DNA of 50,114 nucleotides from DASRZM01 sp035686365 (GTDB lineage Bacteria > Pseudomonadota > Gammaproteobacteria > Xanthomonadales > Xanthomonadaceae), in contig DASRZM010000007.1 in NCBI GenBank assembly GCA_035686365.1, forward strand, positions 1 through 50,114. The letters run 5' to 3'. Below the pieces are notes generated by a model that saw only the letters and a program-made list of their open reading frames with translations, was not told the origin of the DNA and ran no database searches. Made by a program: the position numbers and the translations under genes. This document shows positions 16,674 through 25,324 of the stretch, in pieces. How positions within the stretch are numbered: the stretch's first letter is position 1; each line of letters opens with the position of its first letter.

Positions 16674-17252
16674 ATGCGGACGCTGACACTGGCTGTGGCT
16701 TTCTGGGTGGCGGCGCTGTTCGCCGCGGACGATGCTTGCGCCGCGCTGCGCTGCGGCAGCCGGCTGGTCAACGAGGGCGATTTCGATTTCCGCCTGCGCG
16801 AGACCTGCGGCGAGCCCTTCTACGTCGACCGCTGGGTCGATCTGGTCAGCCACTCCGTGGGTCCGCAAACGGCCGTCTCGCAGTATGTGGAGCGTGCCGA
16901 CTGGTATTACGACTTCGGCAGCAATCGGCTGCTGCAACGGGTCCGCGTTCGCGACGGACGCGTGGTGGCGTTCGAAACGCTGTCCTCCTACGGCCGCAAC
17001 GCGCCGCAGCGCAGCTGCCGCGGCGCGGCGCTTCACTCGGGACTGAGCGTGGGCGAACTGGTCAGCCTGTGCGGGCCGCCGGCGATCCGCCAGGACCTGG
17101 GGCAGGCCGTGCGCATCGGTGCATCGCCGGCCGAATCGGTGCTGCCGATGCGCCGCGAGCGCTGGGTCTACCGCATCGACAAGGACCGCGTGACCGTGGT
17201 CGAGATCGCCCGCGGCGTCGTCCAGGACATCGACGTCGAGTTCCAGCGGTAG
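16674..17252 (+). CDS. DUF2845 domain exported protein
   Basis: 192-aa predicted periplasmic protein. The signal peptide is MRTLTLAVAFWVAALFAADDACA, followed by ALRCGSRLVNEGDF and LRETCGEPFYVDRW, the start of DUF2845. A second half has SVGELVSLCGPPAIRQDLG and a WVYRIDKDRVTVVEIARG ending, like SmpA/BamE-type outer-membrane assembly folds (inference). Several Cys residues suggest disulfides. ATG 16674 is chosen for GGAGG about 9 nt upstream, although the frame is open to 16509 with another signal-like start. The function is unknown. Confidence 0.88.
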   Translation: MRTLTLAVAFWVAALFAADDACAALRCGSRLVNEGDFDFRLRETCGEPFYVDRWVDLVSHSVGPQTAVSQYVERADWYYDFGSNRLLQRVRVRDGRVVAFETLSSYGRNAPQRSCRGAALHSGLSVGELVSLCGPPAIRQDLGQAVRIGASPAESVLPMRRERWVYRIDKDRVTVVEIARGVVQDIDVEFQR

Positions 17253-17281
17253 GAAACCTCTGAACCTGTTCTGAGGTTCCC
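17253..17281. terminator. Palindrome between convergent genes, candidate bidirectional terminator
   Basis: GGAAACCTCTGAAC, a 3-nt loop and TTCTGAGGTTCC occupy exactly the 29 nt between the DUF2845 stop and the GntP permease stop. The location suggests termination on both strands, but no T-run is present. The sequence is a near copy of 13866-13893, so it is also a dispersed repeat. Confidence 0.55.
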
Positions 17282-18595
17282 TCACAGCCCCAGCGCGAAC
17301 AGCGCGATACACAGCACCAGCCCGGCCAGCGGCACCACCACGGTCAGCGCTCCCATGGCCGGGTAGGCGGCGCGGTGGGTCTCGCCGCAGATGGCGCGGA
17401 TGGTGGTGACCACGTAGCCGTTGTGCGGCAGCGAATCGAGCACGCCCGAGGAGATCGCCACGACGCGGTGCAGCTGCTCGGGATTGACGCCCTGGCCCAG
17501 GTAGTGCGGTGCCAGCAGCGGCAGCGCGATCGCCTGCCCGCCCGAGGCCGAGCCGGTCATCGCCGCGATCAGGCTGACCGCGATCGCGGCGCTGACCAGC
17601 CCGTTGCCGGGCAGCTGCGTGACCGTGTCCACGGCCACCTGGAATGCCGGCGCCAGACGGGCCACGGCCCCGAACCCGACCACCGCCGCGGTATTGCCGA
17701 TCGCCACCAGCGCGCCGACGCTGCCGTCCGACAGCGCCCCGCCCAGCGCCAGCCACTGCCGCGCCCGCAGCAGCGCGGCCGCCACGCAGCCGCCGAGCAG
17801 GGCAAGGATCAGCGCCGAGGTCTTCAGGCTGTCGTGGAAGGCGAAGGCGATCGCGAGCACGACCACCAGCGGCAGCGCCGCCAGCAGCGGGTGCGGCAGG
17901 TGCCCCGAGAATTCCAGCGGATCGTTGGCGCGTTCCTCGAAACGCTCGCCGCGCGCGTGCGCGCGCGCCAGCATCCAGCGCAGCCAGGCGTATCCGAGCA
18001 CCGCCATGAACAGCGCCGTGATCGCGCTGGCCTCCCAGCCGGCCAGGTGGGTGGTACCCAGGTACGGGATCGGGATCCAGTTCTGGATCTCGGGCGAGCC
18101 GGCCGAGGTCATGGTGAAGGTGACCGAGCCGAAGGCCATCGTCGCCGGGATGAAGCGGCGCGGCAGGTCGGCCTCGCGGAACAGCGCCAGCGCCATCGGA
18201 TACACGCTGAAGGCCACCACGAACAGGCTCACGCCGCCGTAGGTCAGCACTGCACAGGCGACCACGATGGCCAGCGCCGCACGCTGCATGCCCAGCCGCC
18301 GGGTGATCGCATGCGAGAGGCTGTCGGCGGCGCCGGTGGCCTCCATCAGCTTTCCGAAGATCGATCCGAGCAGGAACATGAAGAACCAGGCGGCGATGAA
18401 GCCGGTGAAGCCCTGCATGTAGCCGCTGACCAGGTCGGTGCTGCCCTCGGGCGCCAGCGGCGGCAGCAACGGCAGTCCGCTGCTCAGCGCCACCACCAGC
18501 GCGCACAGCGGGGTGGCCACGAACAGGTTCATGCCGCGGATGGTGAGGACGATCAACAGCGCCAGGCCGCCGATCAGCCCGATCATGCTCAGCAT
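17282..18595 (-). CDS. GntP-family permease, possibly for 3-hydroxybutyrate
   Basis: Inner-membrane proton symporter of the gluconate permease (GntP) superfamily, 437 aa with about 12 hydrophobic helices. Family-like segments are TYGGVSLFVVAFSVYPMAL, FGSVTFTMTSAGSPEIQNW, MTGSASGGQAIALPLL and SSGVLDSLPHNGYVVTT. Some family members are annotated as D-beta-hydroxybutyrate permeases, and the nearby 3HB dehydrogenase and 3HB-oligomer hydrolase make that substrate plausible (inference). ATG 18595 is chosen over a TTG at 18664 because it starts MLSMIGLIGGLALL. It is divergent from the TonB-dependent receptor. A regulatory motif shared with the 3HB catabolic promoters lies 59 nt upstream. Confidence 0.88.
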   Translation of the reverse strand: MLSMIGLIGGLALLIVLTIRGMNLFVATPLCALVVALSSGLPLLPPLAPEGSTDLVSGYMQGFTGFIAAWFFMFLLGSIFGKLMEATGAADSLSHAITRRLGMQRAALAIVVACAVLTYGGVSLFVVAFSVYPMALALFREADLPRRFIPATMAFGSVTFTMTSAGSPEIQNWIPIPYLGTTHLAGWEASAITALFMAVLGYAWLRWMLARAHARGERFEERANDPLEFSGHLPHPLLAALPLVVVLAIAFAFHDSLKTSALILALLGGCVAAALLRARQWLALGGALSDGSVGALVAIGNTAAVVGFGAVARLAPAFQVAVDTVTQLPGNGLVSAAIAVSLIAAMTGSASGGQAIALPLLAPHYLGQGVNPEQLHRVVAISSGVLDSLPHNGYVVTTIRAICGETHRAAYPAMGALTVVVPLAGLVLCIALFALGL

Positions 18596-18654
18596 CGTTC
18601 CCGCAGGCCCCGACAGACGTGCCGCGAGCATGGTCGGCGCCTGCTGGCGGCGTA

Positions 18655-18670
18655 ATTGGACCAAGGTACA
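18655..18670 (-). promoter_or_regulatory. Shared regulatory motif TGTACCTTGGTCCAAT, copy 1
   Basis: On the minus strand this 16-mer matches 15 of 16 bases of the copy at 26179-26194. Its core TTGGTCCAA is an odd-length palindrome, as expected for a dimeric regulator. It sits between the GntP permease and the TonB receptor, 59 nt before the permease start, and points toward it. The regulator is unknown; the NarL-type protein at 24576-25244 is a candidate. Confidence 0.65.
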
Positions 18671-18758
18671 GGTGTGATGCGCGGGCCAGCGTCATTAGCC
18701 TTGTGGACATGGACCATGCCGGGGGTCGGCCGTCCGCACCTGCGAGGGGACCAACGCG

Positions 18759-20990
18759 ATGAACATCACCCGTCTGAGCCTGGCGATCGGCACTGCGCTG
18801 GCCTGCCTTGCCATCGGCGCACCGGTGCAGGCGCAGGAGGCGCCCGCGCGCGAGGAAGCCAAGCGTCTGGACGAGGTCACCGTCAGCGCCCGCCGCCGCG
18901 AGGAGTCCGCCCAGGACGTGCCGGTCGCGGTCACCGCGTTCTCGCGCGAGGACCTGGTGGAGCTGCAGGCCGACAGCGTCGAGGATCTGCAGGGCTCGGT
19001 GCCCAACCTCAACATCGTCCAGGGCCGCGGCTCGTCCGGATCGGTCAATGTGTTCATCCGCGGCATCGGCCAGCCCGATGCCCTGCAGAGCTTCGACCCC
19101 GGCGTGGGCATGTACGTGGACGATGTCTACTACTCGCGCATCCAGGGTGCGCTGTTCTCCCTGTACGACATCGAGCGCGTGGAGGTCCTGCGCGGTCCGC
19201 AGGGCACGCTGTACGGCAAGAACTCCACCGGCGGCGCGATCAAGCTGAGCACGCGCATGCCCGGCGCGGAGCCCGAGGCCACTGCCGAGCTGACCCTGGG
19301 CGATTACGGCCGCGTCGAGGGCCAGTTCTTCGGCGCCGTGCCGCTGGGCCCGACGGCCGGTTTCAGCTTCGCCGCAGCCTCGCTGGACAACGCCGGCTTC
19401 GTCACCGATCCGGCGACCGGCAAGGACTACAACAACGACAACACCGCCGCGTTCCGCGCCAAGCTGGCCTGGCAGCCCTCCGACTCCTTCCAGGCGGTGT
19501 TTGCCGCCGACTACACCGACCAGGACACTGCACTGACCCTGGGCCAGCCCACCACGCCACTGATCCAGTTCGACCTGGCCACCGGCGTGCGCATCCTGCG
19601 CCTGGCCGATCCGGGCGAGTACGACTTCGAAACCCGCACCTCGTTCCCGACCGACCGCGGCCAGCAGCTGCGGCACAGCGGCCTCTCGGCCACGCTGACC
19701 TGGGATCTGGCGCCGGGCTGGAGCGTCAAGAGCATCAGCGCCGGCCGCTCGCTGGAGACCTCGGCCTACATCGACATCGACGCCTCCGAGTTCGAGATCG
19801 GCGACGTGCTGGTGGAACTGGACCAGGACCAGGTCAGCCAGGAGTTCCAGTTCCAGTACCAGGGCCACCGCTGGGATGCGCTGTTCGGCCTGTACTACCT
19901 CAACGAGGACGTGCCCTCGCACCAGGAGGCCTACGCCCACGACTTCCTGGCCTTCAACGGCGCCCCGATCAGCTTCCTGCGCACCATCGACGACGACCTG
20001 GAGACCACCAGCTACGCGGCTTTCGTGCACGCGACCTGGCGCTTCGCGCCGACCTGGTCGCTGTCGGGCGGCGTGCGTTACACGCAGGAGGACAAGGACT
20101 ATTTCCGCACCACCAGCACCTTCTCGAGCCTGGCCCCGCTCAACGGCAGCTTCGCCTTCCGGATCGATGACTCCTGGGACGCGGTGACGCCGTCGCTGAG
20201 CCTGCAGAAGGAGCTGGGCGAAACCGCGATGATCTACGGTTCGGCCAGCCGCGGCTTCAAGTCCGGCGGCTTCAACGGCCGCGCCAACTCGCCCGGCGAG
20301 GTCAGCACCTTCGACCCGGAGTACGTGTGGACCTACGAGCTGGGCCTGAAGTGGACCTCCGCCGACGGCCGCCTGCTGGCGAACGTGGCCGCCTTCCACA
20401 GCGACTACGAGGACTTCCAGGCCCGCGTCTCGGAGATCGTGGATCCCAACGCACCGGTGCCGACCTTCTCGTTCCCGGTGCTCAACGCGGCCGAGCTGTC
20501 GATCGACGGCGTCGAGTTCGAGGGCGTGGCCCTGCTCGGCGACGCCAGCCGCGTCTCGCTCAATGTCGGCTGGCTGGACGCCCGGTACGACACGTTCATC
20601 GACCCGCGCGTGGAGCTGAACCCCGCCCTGGCCGACCTGCACGAGCACGTGCCGTTCTCACCGGAGTGGACCGCGCGGCTGGCCGCCACCCACAGCTTCT
20701 ACTTCGAGCCGGGCACCCTGACCCTGGGCGCCGACGCCTCCTACCGCGACGACGTCTGGCTGAGCGTGGACAACCGCCCGGGCCTGATGCAGGACGCCTA
20801 CACCCTGGTCGGCCTGTTCGGCATCTGGGACTCGGCCGACCTGGCCTGGCAGGTCCGGGCCGGGGTCCGCAACCTGACCGACAAGGTCTACAAGATCGAG
20901 GGCCAGGAGTTCTCCAGCGTCGGAAATATCCAGACCGCCTATTACGGATGGCCCAGGCACTATTACCTGTCCCTGCGCTATAACTTCTGA
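18759..20990 (+). CDS. TonB-dependent outer-membrane receptor
   Basis: 743-aa outer-membrane beta-barrel transporter. The signal peptide ends near AQA at 24-26, a TonB-box-like DEVTVSA follows, and the plug domain spans about 50-160 (VPVAVTAFSREDL, FIRGIGQPD, IERVEVLRGPQGTLYGKNS). The barrel ends in the terminal aromatic YLSLRYNF. GAGGGG precedes ATG 18759. The substrate is not certain. The divergent permease, the shared motif and the nearby oligomer hydrolase suggest uptake of hydroxybutyrate oligomers or a related carbon source rather than iron (inference). A strong terminator follows. Confidence 0.93.
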   Translation: MNITRLSLAIGTALACLAIGAPVQAQEAPAREEAKRLDEVTVSARRREESAQDVPVAVTAFSREDLVELQADSVEDLQGSVPNLNIVQGRGSSGSVNVFIRGIGQPDALQSFDPGVGMYVDDVYYSRIQGALFSLYDIERVEVLRGPQGTLYGKNSTGGAIKLSTRMPGAEPEATAELTLGDYGRVEGQFFGAVPLGPTAGFSFAAASLDNAGFVTDPATGKDYNNDNTAAFRAKLAWQPSDSFQAVFAADYTDQDTALTLGQPTTPLIQFDLATGVRILRLADPGEYDFETRTSFPTDRGQQLRHSGLSATLTWDLAPGWSVKSISAGRSLETSAYIDIDASEFEIGDVLVELDQDQVSQEFQFQYQGHRWDALFGLYYLNEDVPSHQEAYAHDFLAFNGAPISFLRTIDDDLETTSYAAFVHATWRFAPTWSLSGGVRYTQEDKDYFRTTSTFSSLAPLNGSFAFRIDDSWDAVTPSLSLQKELGETAMIYGSASRGFKSGGFNGRANSPGEVSTFDPEYVWTYELGLKWTSADGRLLANVAAFHSDYEDFQARVSEIVDPNAPVPTFSFPVLNAAELSIDGVEFEGVALLGDASRVSLNVGWLDARYDTFIDPRVELNPALADLHEHVPFSPEWTARLAATHSFYFEPGTLTLGADASYRDDVWLSVDNRPGLMQDAYTLVGLFGIWDSADLAWQVRAGVRNLTDKVYKIEGQEFSSVGNIQTAYYGWPRHYYLSLRYNF

Positions 20991-21053
20991 CAGCACGGCG
21001 CACCCCAAGCCCCGCCCCCCGAGCGGGAACCCCAAACCGCCGTGCTTACCCCG

Positions 21054-21084
21054 CGCCCGGTGCGATCGCACCGGGCGTTTTTTT
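21054..21084 (+). terminator. Rho-independent terminator after the TonB receptor gene
   Basis: A perfect 24-nt palindrome (CGCCCGGTGC, then GATC, then its complement) is followed directly by seven T residues. It lies 63 nt past the receptor stop codon and is the clearest intrinsic terminator in the window. A second hairpin, CCTTGGGCC-TCC-GGCCCAAGG, is at 21102-21122 just before the kinase gene. Confidence 0.9.
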
Positions 21085-21162
21085 GGGCCCTGAGCCCTGG
21101 CCCTTGGGCCTCCGGCCCAAGGCCACTATCCTCGCCCCGATGCCGCCCCGCCTTCCCGCCCC

Positions 21163-24100
21163 ATGCCCGCCACCGGCCTGATCGCCGCCGCCGCGCTGCT
21201 GTGGCTGGGGGTGCTGTTCGCGGTGGCGGTGTTCGGCGAGCGCCGGGCTCCGGCGCAGGGCCTGCGCGCCGGCGTCGTCTATGCACTGTCGCTGGCGATC
21301 TACTGCACCTCCTGGACCTTCTACGGCACGGTGACCCAGGCCACGCGCAACGGCTGGTGGCTGCCGCCGACGTTCCTGGGCACGATCCTGCTGTACGTGC
21401 TGGCGCTGCCGTTCCTGGACCGGCTGGTGGCCACCGCCAAGTCGCTCAATGCGACCTCGGTGGCGGATTTCGTGGCCAGCCGCTTCGGCAAGAGTTCGGG
21501 GCTGGCCGCGCTGCTCACCGGCGTGGTGCTGCTGGGGATGGTTCCCTACATCGCCCTGCAGCTCAAGGCGGTGGCGATGAGCTACCAGGCGCTGCGCGCC
21601 GGCGCCGGCGAACCGCCGCCGTGGCAGGACTCGGCACTGCTGGTGGCGGTGATCATGGCGGTGTTCGCGATGCTGTTCGGCACCCGCCGCACCGCCGCGG
21701 ACGAGCACAACCGGGGGCTGGTGCTGGCGATGGCCTTCGAGGCCGTGTTCAAGCTGGTCGCGATCCTGATCGTGGGCGGGTTTGCCGCGTTCGTGCTCTA
21801 CGGCTCGCCGGCGGAACTGGCGACAGCCTGGCGGGCGCAGGAGGTCGCCGCGGTGGATCCGCAGCCGGTCGCTTACCTGACGCTGACCGTACTGGGTGCA
21901 TTGGCGATGTTCACGCTGCCGCACCAGTTCCACGTGGGCGTGGTCGAGTGCGAGGACCGCGCGCGCCTGCGCACGGCGCGCTGGCTGTTTCCGCTGTTCC
22001 TGGTCGCGATCAGCCTGCCGATCTGGCCGCTGGCGCGCGCCGGCCAGCTGCAGCTGGGCGCGGCCCTGCCCTCGGACCTGTACGTGCTCGGCCTGCCGCT
22101 CGCGCACGGCGAATCGGGGCTGGCGCTGCTGGCCTTCCTGGGCGGGATGAGCGCGGCCACCGGCATGGTGATCCTGGCCACGCTGGCGCTGGGCATCATG
22201 CTGGGCAACCACTGGATGACACCGTTGCTGGTGCGCCGCGGCGCCGCCCACGGCGTGCTGGCGGACGTGCGCCTGCAGCGCCGGCTGGGCATCGCGCTGG
22301 TGCTGGGACTGGGCTACGCCTACAGCCGCCTGCTCGGTGGCGTGGGCGCGCTGGCCGACATCGGTGCGCAGTCGTTCTCGGCGCTGGCGCAGCTGGCCCC
22401 GGCGGTGGTGCTGGCGGTGTACCGGCCCACGCTGCCGGCGCGCGCCATCGGCGCCGGCGTGGTGGCCGGTGGCGCGGTCTGGGCCTACGTGCTGATCGTG
22501 CCGCTGCTGGCGGCCGGTGCGCCGTGGCTGCAGACCGGGCCGATGGGCCTGCGCTGGCTGGCGCCGGCCGCCCTGCTGGGGCTGGACGGGCTGGACGCGC
22601 TCTCGCGCGCGGTGTGGCTGAGTCTGCTGGTCAATGTCGCGGTGCTGGCGCTGCTGGCGCGCGGCGCGACCGTGCCACGCGAACGCACGATCGCCGCGCC
22701 GCTGGACCCGGGCGCGCTGCAGGCGATCGCGCGCCGCTTCCTGACCGACGAACGCATCGCGCGGCTGTTTGCGGCCGGCGGCGGGCTGAAGGCCGATCCG
22801 CAACTGGAGGCCCGCGTCGGCCACGAACTGACCGCGGTGCTGGGCGCGGCATCCACCCGCCTGCTGCTCGATGCCGCCCGCCGCGGCAGCGGCCGGCAGC
22901 TCGAGCAGGTGGCCGAGATCGTCGGCGAGGCGGCACAGGCCGCACGCTTCTCGCAGCAGGTGCTGGAGGCGGCGCTGGAGAACATGAGCCAGGGCATCAG
23001 CGTGGTCGACGCCCAGCTGCGGCTGGTGGCCTGGAACCGCCGCTATGCGGCGCTGTTCGATTACCCCGCCGGGCTGCTGCAGGTCGGCATCCCGGTCGAA
23101 TCACTGGTGCGCTGGAACGCCGCGCGCGGTCTGGCTGGCAGCGAGCGGGTCGACGCCGAGGTCGGCAAGCGCATCGCGCACATGCGCGCGGGCACGCCCT
23201 ATGTCGCCGAGCGGCGTTTTCCCGACGGCGCGGTCGTGGAGATCCGCGGCAATCCGATGCCCGGCGGCGGCTTCGTGGCGACCTTCACCGACGTCACCGC
23301 CTTCCGCCGCACCGAGGCCGAACTCAAGCGCGTGGCCGAGACGCTGGAGCAGCGCGTGGCCGAGCGCACCGCACAGCTGGAGCGCACCAAGGGCGAGGCC
23401 GAGCGAGCCAACCAGGCCAAGAGCAGGTTCCTGGCCGCGATCAGCCACGACCTGGCGCAGCCGCTCAATGCCGCGCACCTGTTCGTGCACGCGCTCGCGC
23501 AGCAGCTGCGCCACCCGCAGTACCGCGAGGCGGTACGCAACATCGACGGTGCGCTGGGGTCGGCCGAGGGCCTGCTGGCGGGCCTGCTGGACATCTCGCG
23601 GCTGGATACCGGCGGCATGGCGCCCAGCGTGGAAACCTTCCGGCTCGACCAGCTGCTGCAGCATCTGGCCGCGGAGTTCCGCGTGCTGGCGCACGAGAAG
23701 GGACTGGAGCTGCGGCTGGTGGGCACCGGGGCGTGGGTGCGCAGCGACCCGCAGCTGCTGCGCCGCGTGCTGCAGAACTTTCTGGCCAACGCGGTGCGCT
23801 ACACGCGGCACGGTCGCATCGTGCTGGGTTGCCGGCGTCGTGGTGAGGCCCTGCGCATCGAGGTGTGGGATACCGGGCCGGGCATCGAGGAGGCCGATCG
23901 GACGGTGATCTTCGAGGAGTTCCGGCGGCTCGACCGCGGCGGCGGCGGGCTCGGCCTGGGGCTGGCGATCGCGGAGCGCATCGGGCGACTGCTCGGCCAT
24001 CGCATCGACCTGCGCTCGCAGCCCGGTCGGGGCACTTGCTTCTCCATCGCGGTGCCGCTCGCCGCGCCGGTGCCGCACGTCGGGCCGGTGACGGAACCCG

Positions 24101-24525
24101 CGCCACGCGCGCCGCGCTCGCGCGTGCTGGTGGTGGACAACGATCCGGCCGTGCTGGCCGGCATGCGTGCGCTGCTGGAGGGTTGGCGCTGCGAGGTCGC
24201 CGGAGCCACCACGTTCCAGGAAGCCGAGGCGGCGATCGACGGCGTGGTGCCCGACCTGCTGCTGCTGGACTACCACCTCGATGGTGCGGCCACCGGTGTG
24301 GACCTGTACCGGCGATTGCAGCAGCGGCTGGGGGAGGTGCCTGCGATCGTGATCACCGCCGATCACAGCGGCCCGGTCGCCGAGGCGGTCGCGGCGGCCG
24401 GTTGCGCGCTGCTGCACAAGCCGCTCAAGCCGCTGGCGCTGAAGTCGGTGATGGGGCGCTTGCTCAGCGCCCGCCATGCCGCCAGGCCCGCGACGGTCGG
24501 CACCTCCGGCCCACCCGTCGTGTAG
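21163..24525 (+). CDS. SLC5-fused hybrid sensor histidine kinase/response regulator (CrbS-like)
   Basis: 1120-aa membrane protein. Residues 1 to about 480 form a multi-helix sodium:solute symporter-like (SLC5/PutP) domain (CTSWTFYGTVTQATRNGWWL, LPHQFHVGVVECED). A PAS-like segment follows near 595-710 (NMSQGISVVDAQLRLVAWN), then a coiled coil. The kinase core has H762 in ISHDLAQPL, an N-box NFLANAVRYT and G-boxes DTGPGIEE and GGGGLGLGLAI. The C-terminal receiver has acidic D992/D994 and phospho-acceptor D1036. This order matches CrbS/MxtR-type kinases that sense carbon state and act with a LuxR-type regulator, as encoded next door. No good ribosome binding site precedes ATG 21163. The stop codon TAG lies within a GTAG repeat head. 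Confidence 0.93.
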   Translation: MPATGLIAAAALLWLGVLFAVAVFGERRAPAQGLRAGVVYALSLAIYCTSWTFYGTVTQATRNGWWLPPTFLGTILLYVLALPFLDRLVATAKSLNATSVADFVASRFGKSSGLAALLTGVVLLGMVPYIALQLKAVAMSYQALRAGAGEPPPWQDSALLVAVIMAVFAMLFGTRRTAADEHNRGLVLAMAFEAVFKLVAILIVGGFAAFVLYGSPAELATAWRAQEVAAVDPQPVAYLTLTVLGALAMFTLPHQFHVGVVECEDRARLRTARWLFPLFLVAISLPIWPLARAGQLQLGAALPSDLYVLGLPLAHGESGLALLAFLGGMSAATGMVILATLALGIMLGNHWMTPLLVRRGAAHGVLADVRLQRRLGIALVLGLGYAYSRLLGGVGALADIGAQSFSALAQLAPAVVLAVYRPTLPARAIGAGVVAGGAVWAYVLIVPLLAAGAPWLQTGPMGLRWLAPAALLGLDGLDALSRAVWLSLLVNVAVLALLARGATVPRERTIAAPLDPGALQAIARRFLTDERIARLFAAGGGLKADPQLEARVGHELTAVLGAASTRLLLDAARRGSGRQLEQVAEIVGEAAQAARFSQQVLEAALENMSQGISVVDAQLRLVAWNRRYAALFDYPAGLLQVGIPVESLVRWNAARGLAGSERVDAEVGKRIAHMRAGTPYVAERRFPDGAVVEIRGNPMPGGGFVATFTDVTAFRRTEAELKRVAETLEQRVAERTAQLERTKGEAERANQAKSRFLAAISHDLAQPLNAAHLFVHALAQQLRHPQYREAVRNIDGALGSAEGLLAGLLDISRLDTGGMAPSVETFRLDQLLQHLAAEFRVLAHEKGLELRLVGTGAWVRSDPQLLRRVLQNFLANAVRYTRHGRIVLGCRRRGEALRIEVWDTGPGIEEADRTVIFEEFRRLDRGGGGLGLGLAIAERIGRLLGHRIDLRSQPGRGTCFSIAVPLAAPVPHVGPVTEPAPRAPRSRVLVVDNDPAVLAGMRALLEGWRCEVAGATTFQEAEAAIDGVVPDLLLLDYHLDGAATGVDLYRRLQQRLGEVPAIVITADHSGPVAEAVAAAGCALLHKPLKPLALKSVMGRLLSARHAARPATVGTSGPPVV

Positions 24526-24548
24526 GAGCGGCGATCGGACCGCGGCAC
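24522..24548 (+). repeat. Degenerate GTAG-family REP that supplies the kinase stop codon
   Basis: GTAGGAGCGG starts at 24522, and its TAG at 24523-24525 is the in-frame stop of the hybrid kinase. The rest (CGATCGGACCGCGGC) is decayed relative to the family. It fills half of the 50-nt gap between the convergent kinase and regulator genes. Confidence 0.7.
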
Positions 24549-24575
24549 TGGGGCCATGCCCGCGATGTCGGGGCC

Positions 24576-25244
24576 TCAGCCCTCCACCGGCGCCCGCGCC
24601 GGGTCGGTCACCTCCAGGGTGCGCAGCAGCACCCCGGCCTGGGTGCGGTTGCGCACGCCGAGCTTTTCGAAGATCGCGCTCATGTGCGCCTTCACCGTGC
24701 GTTCCTGGATGCCCAGCGCATCGGCGATCTGCTTGTTCAGCCGGCCCTCGGCCACCAGGGTCAGCACCCGGAACTGCTGCGGCGAGAGCGCAGCCAGGCG
24801 CGCGGCCAGTCGGGTGTCCTCGCCGGCGGCCGGTACCGCCTGCACCGCGGCGCGCAACAGCGGTGGCACGTAGTCCTCGCAGGCCAGCACAGCGGCCAGC
24901 GCGCCGCGCAGCTCACCCATGTCGGCGCGCTTGGGGATCCAGCCGGCAGCGCCGTAGGCCAGGGCGCGGCGGATCACCGAGGGATCCTCGTTGGCAGAGA
25001 CCATCGCCACGGCCACGCTCGGATGCTCGCCGCGCAGCGCGGCCAGTCCCATCAGCCCGTGGCTGCCGGGCATGTGCAGGTCCAGCAGCACCAGGTCGGT
25101 GTCCGGGTGCGCGCCCAGCGCCTGGCGTGCGCCGGCCAGCGAGTCGGCCTCGGCGACGCTCACCCCCGGCACCAGCTCGCGCACGGCCTGCGCCAGCGCC
25201 AGCCGCATCAGGGGGTGGTCGTCGGCGATCAGGATGCGGGTCAT
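24576..25244 (-). CDS. NarL/LuxR-family response regulator (CrbR-like)
   Basis: 222-aa DNA-binding response regulator. The receiver domain covers 1 to about 120 (MTRILIADDHPLM, phospho-acceptor D55 in LVLLDLHMPGSHG). The LuxR helix-turn-helix is at about 155-218 (LSPQQFRVLTLVAEGRLNKQ, then ERTVKAHMSAIFEKLGV). It is encoded convergent to the SLC5 hybrid kinase, the usual pairing for CrbS/CrbR-like acetate or alcohol regulators (established for the family). It is the best local candidate to bind the motif shared by the two divergent promoters. ATG 25244 is chosen at the family start; an in-frame ATG at 25268 is possible. Confidence 0.93.
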   Translation of the reverse strand: MTRILIADDHPLMRLALAQAVRELVPGVSVAEADSLAGARQALGAHPDTDLVLLDLHMPGSHGLMGLAALRGEHPSVAVAMVSANEDPSVIRRALAYGAAGWIPKRADMGELRGALAAVLACEDYVPPLLRAAVQAVPAAGEDTRLAARLAALSPQQFRVLTLVAEGRLNKQIADALGIQERTVKAHMSAIFEKLGVRNRTQAGVLLRTLEVTDPARAPVEG

Positions 25245-25324
25245 GTCCGGGTCATCGTAGAAGCCCATGTCACGGGCGAGCGCCGCGCCGGGTCCAGTCC
25301 AGGATGGACTTGACCCGGCCTTCC

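Noticed and set aside
15966..20648. 1560-codon minus-strand open frame
   Set aside because: Low-complexity antisense of the transglycosylase, DUF2845 and TonB receptor genes; only the part in a different frame at 17282-18595 is a real protein.
17282..20990. Siderophore uptake pair (permease plus TonB receptor)
   Set aside because: GntP-family permeases carry organic acids, not siderophores. No Fur-box-like sequence or iron genes were seen, and the shared motif ties the region to hydroxybutyrate genes.
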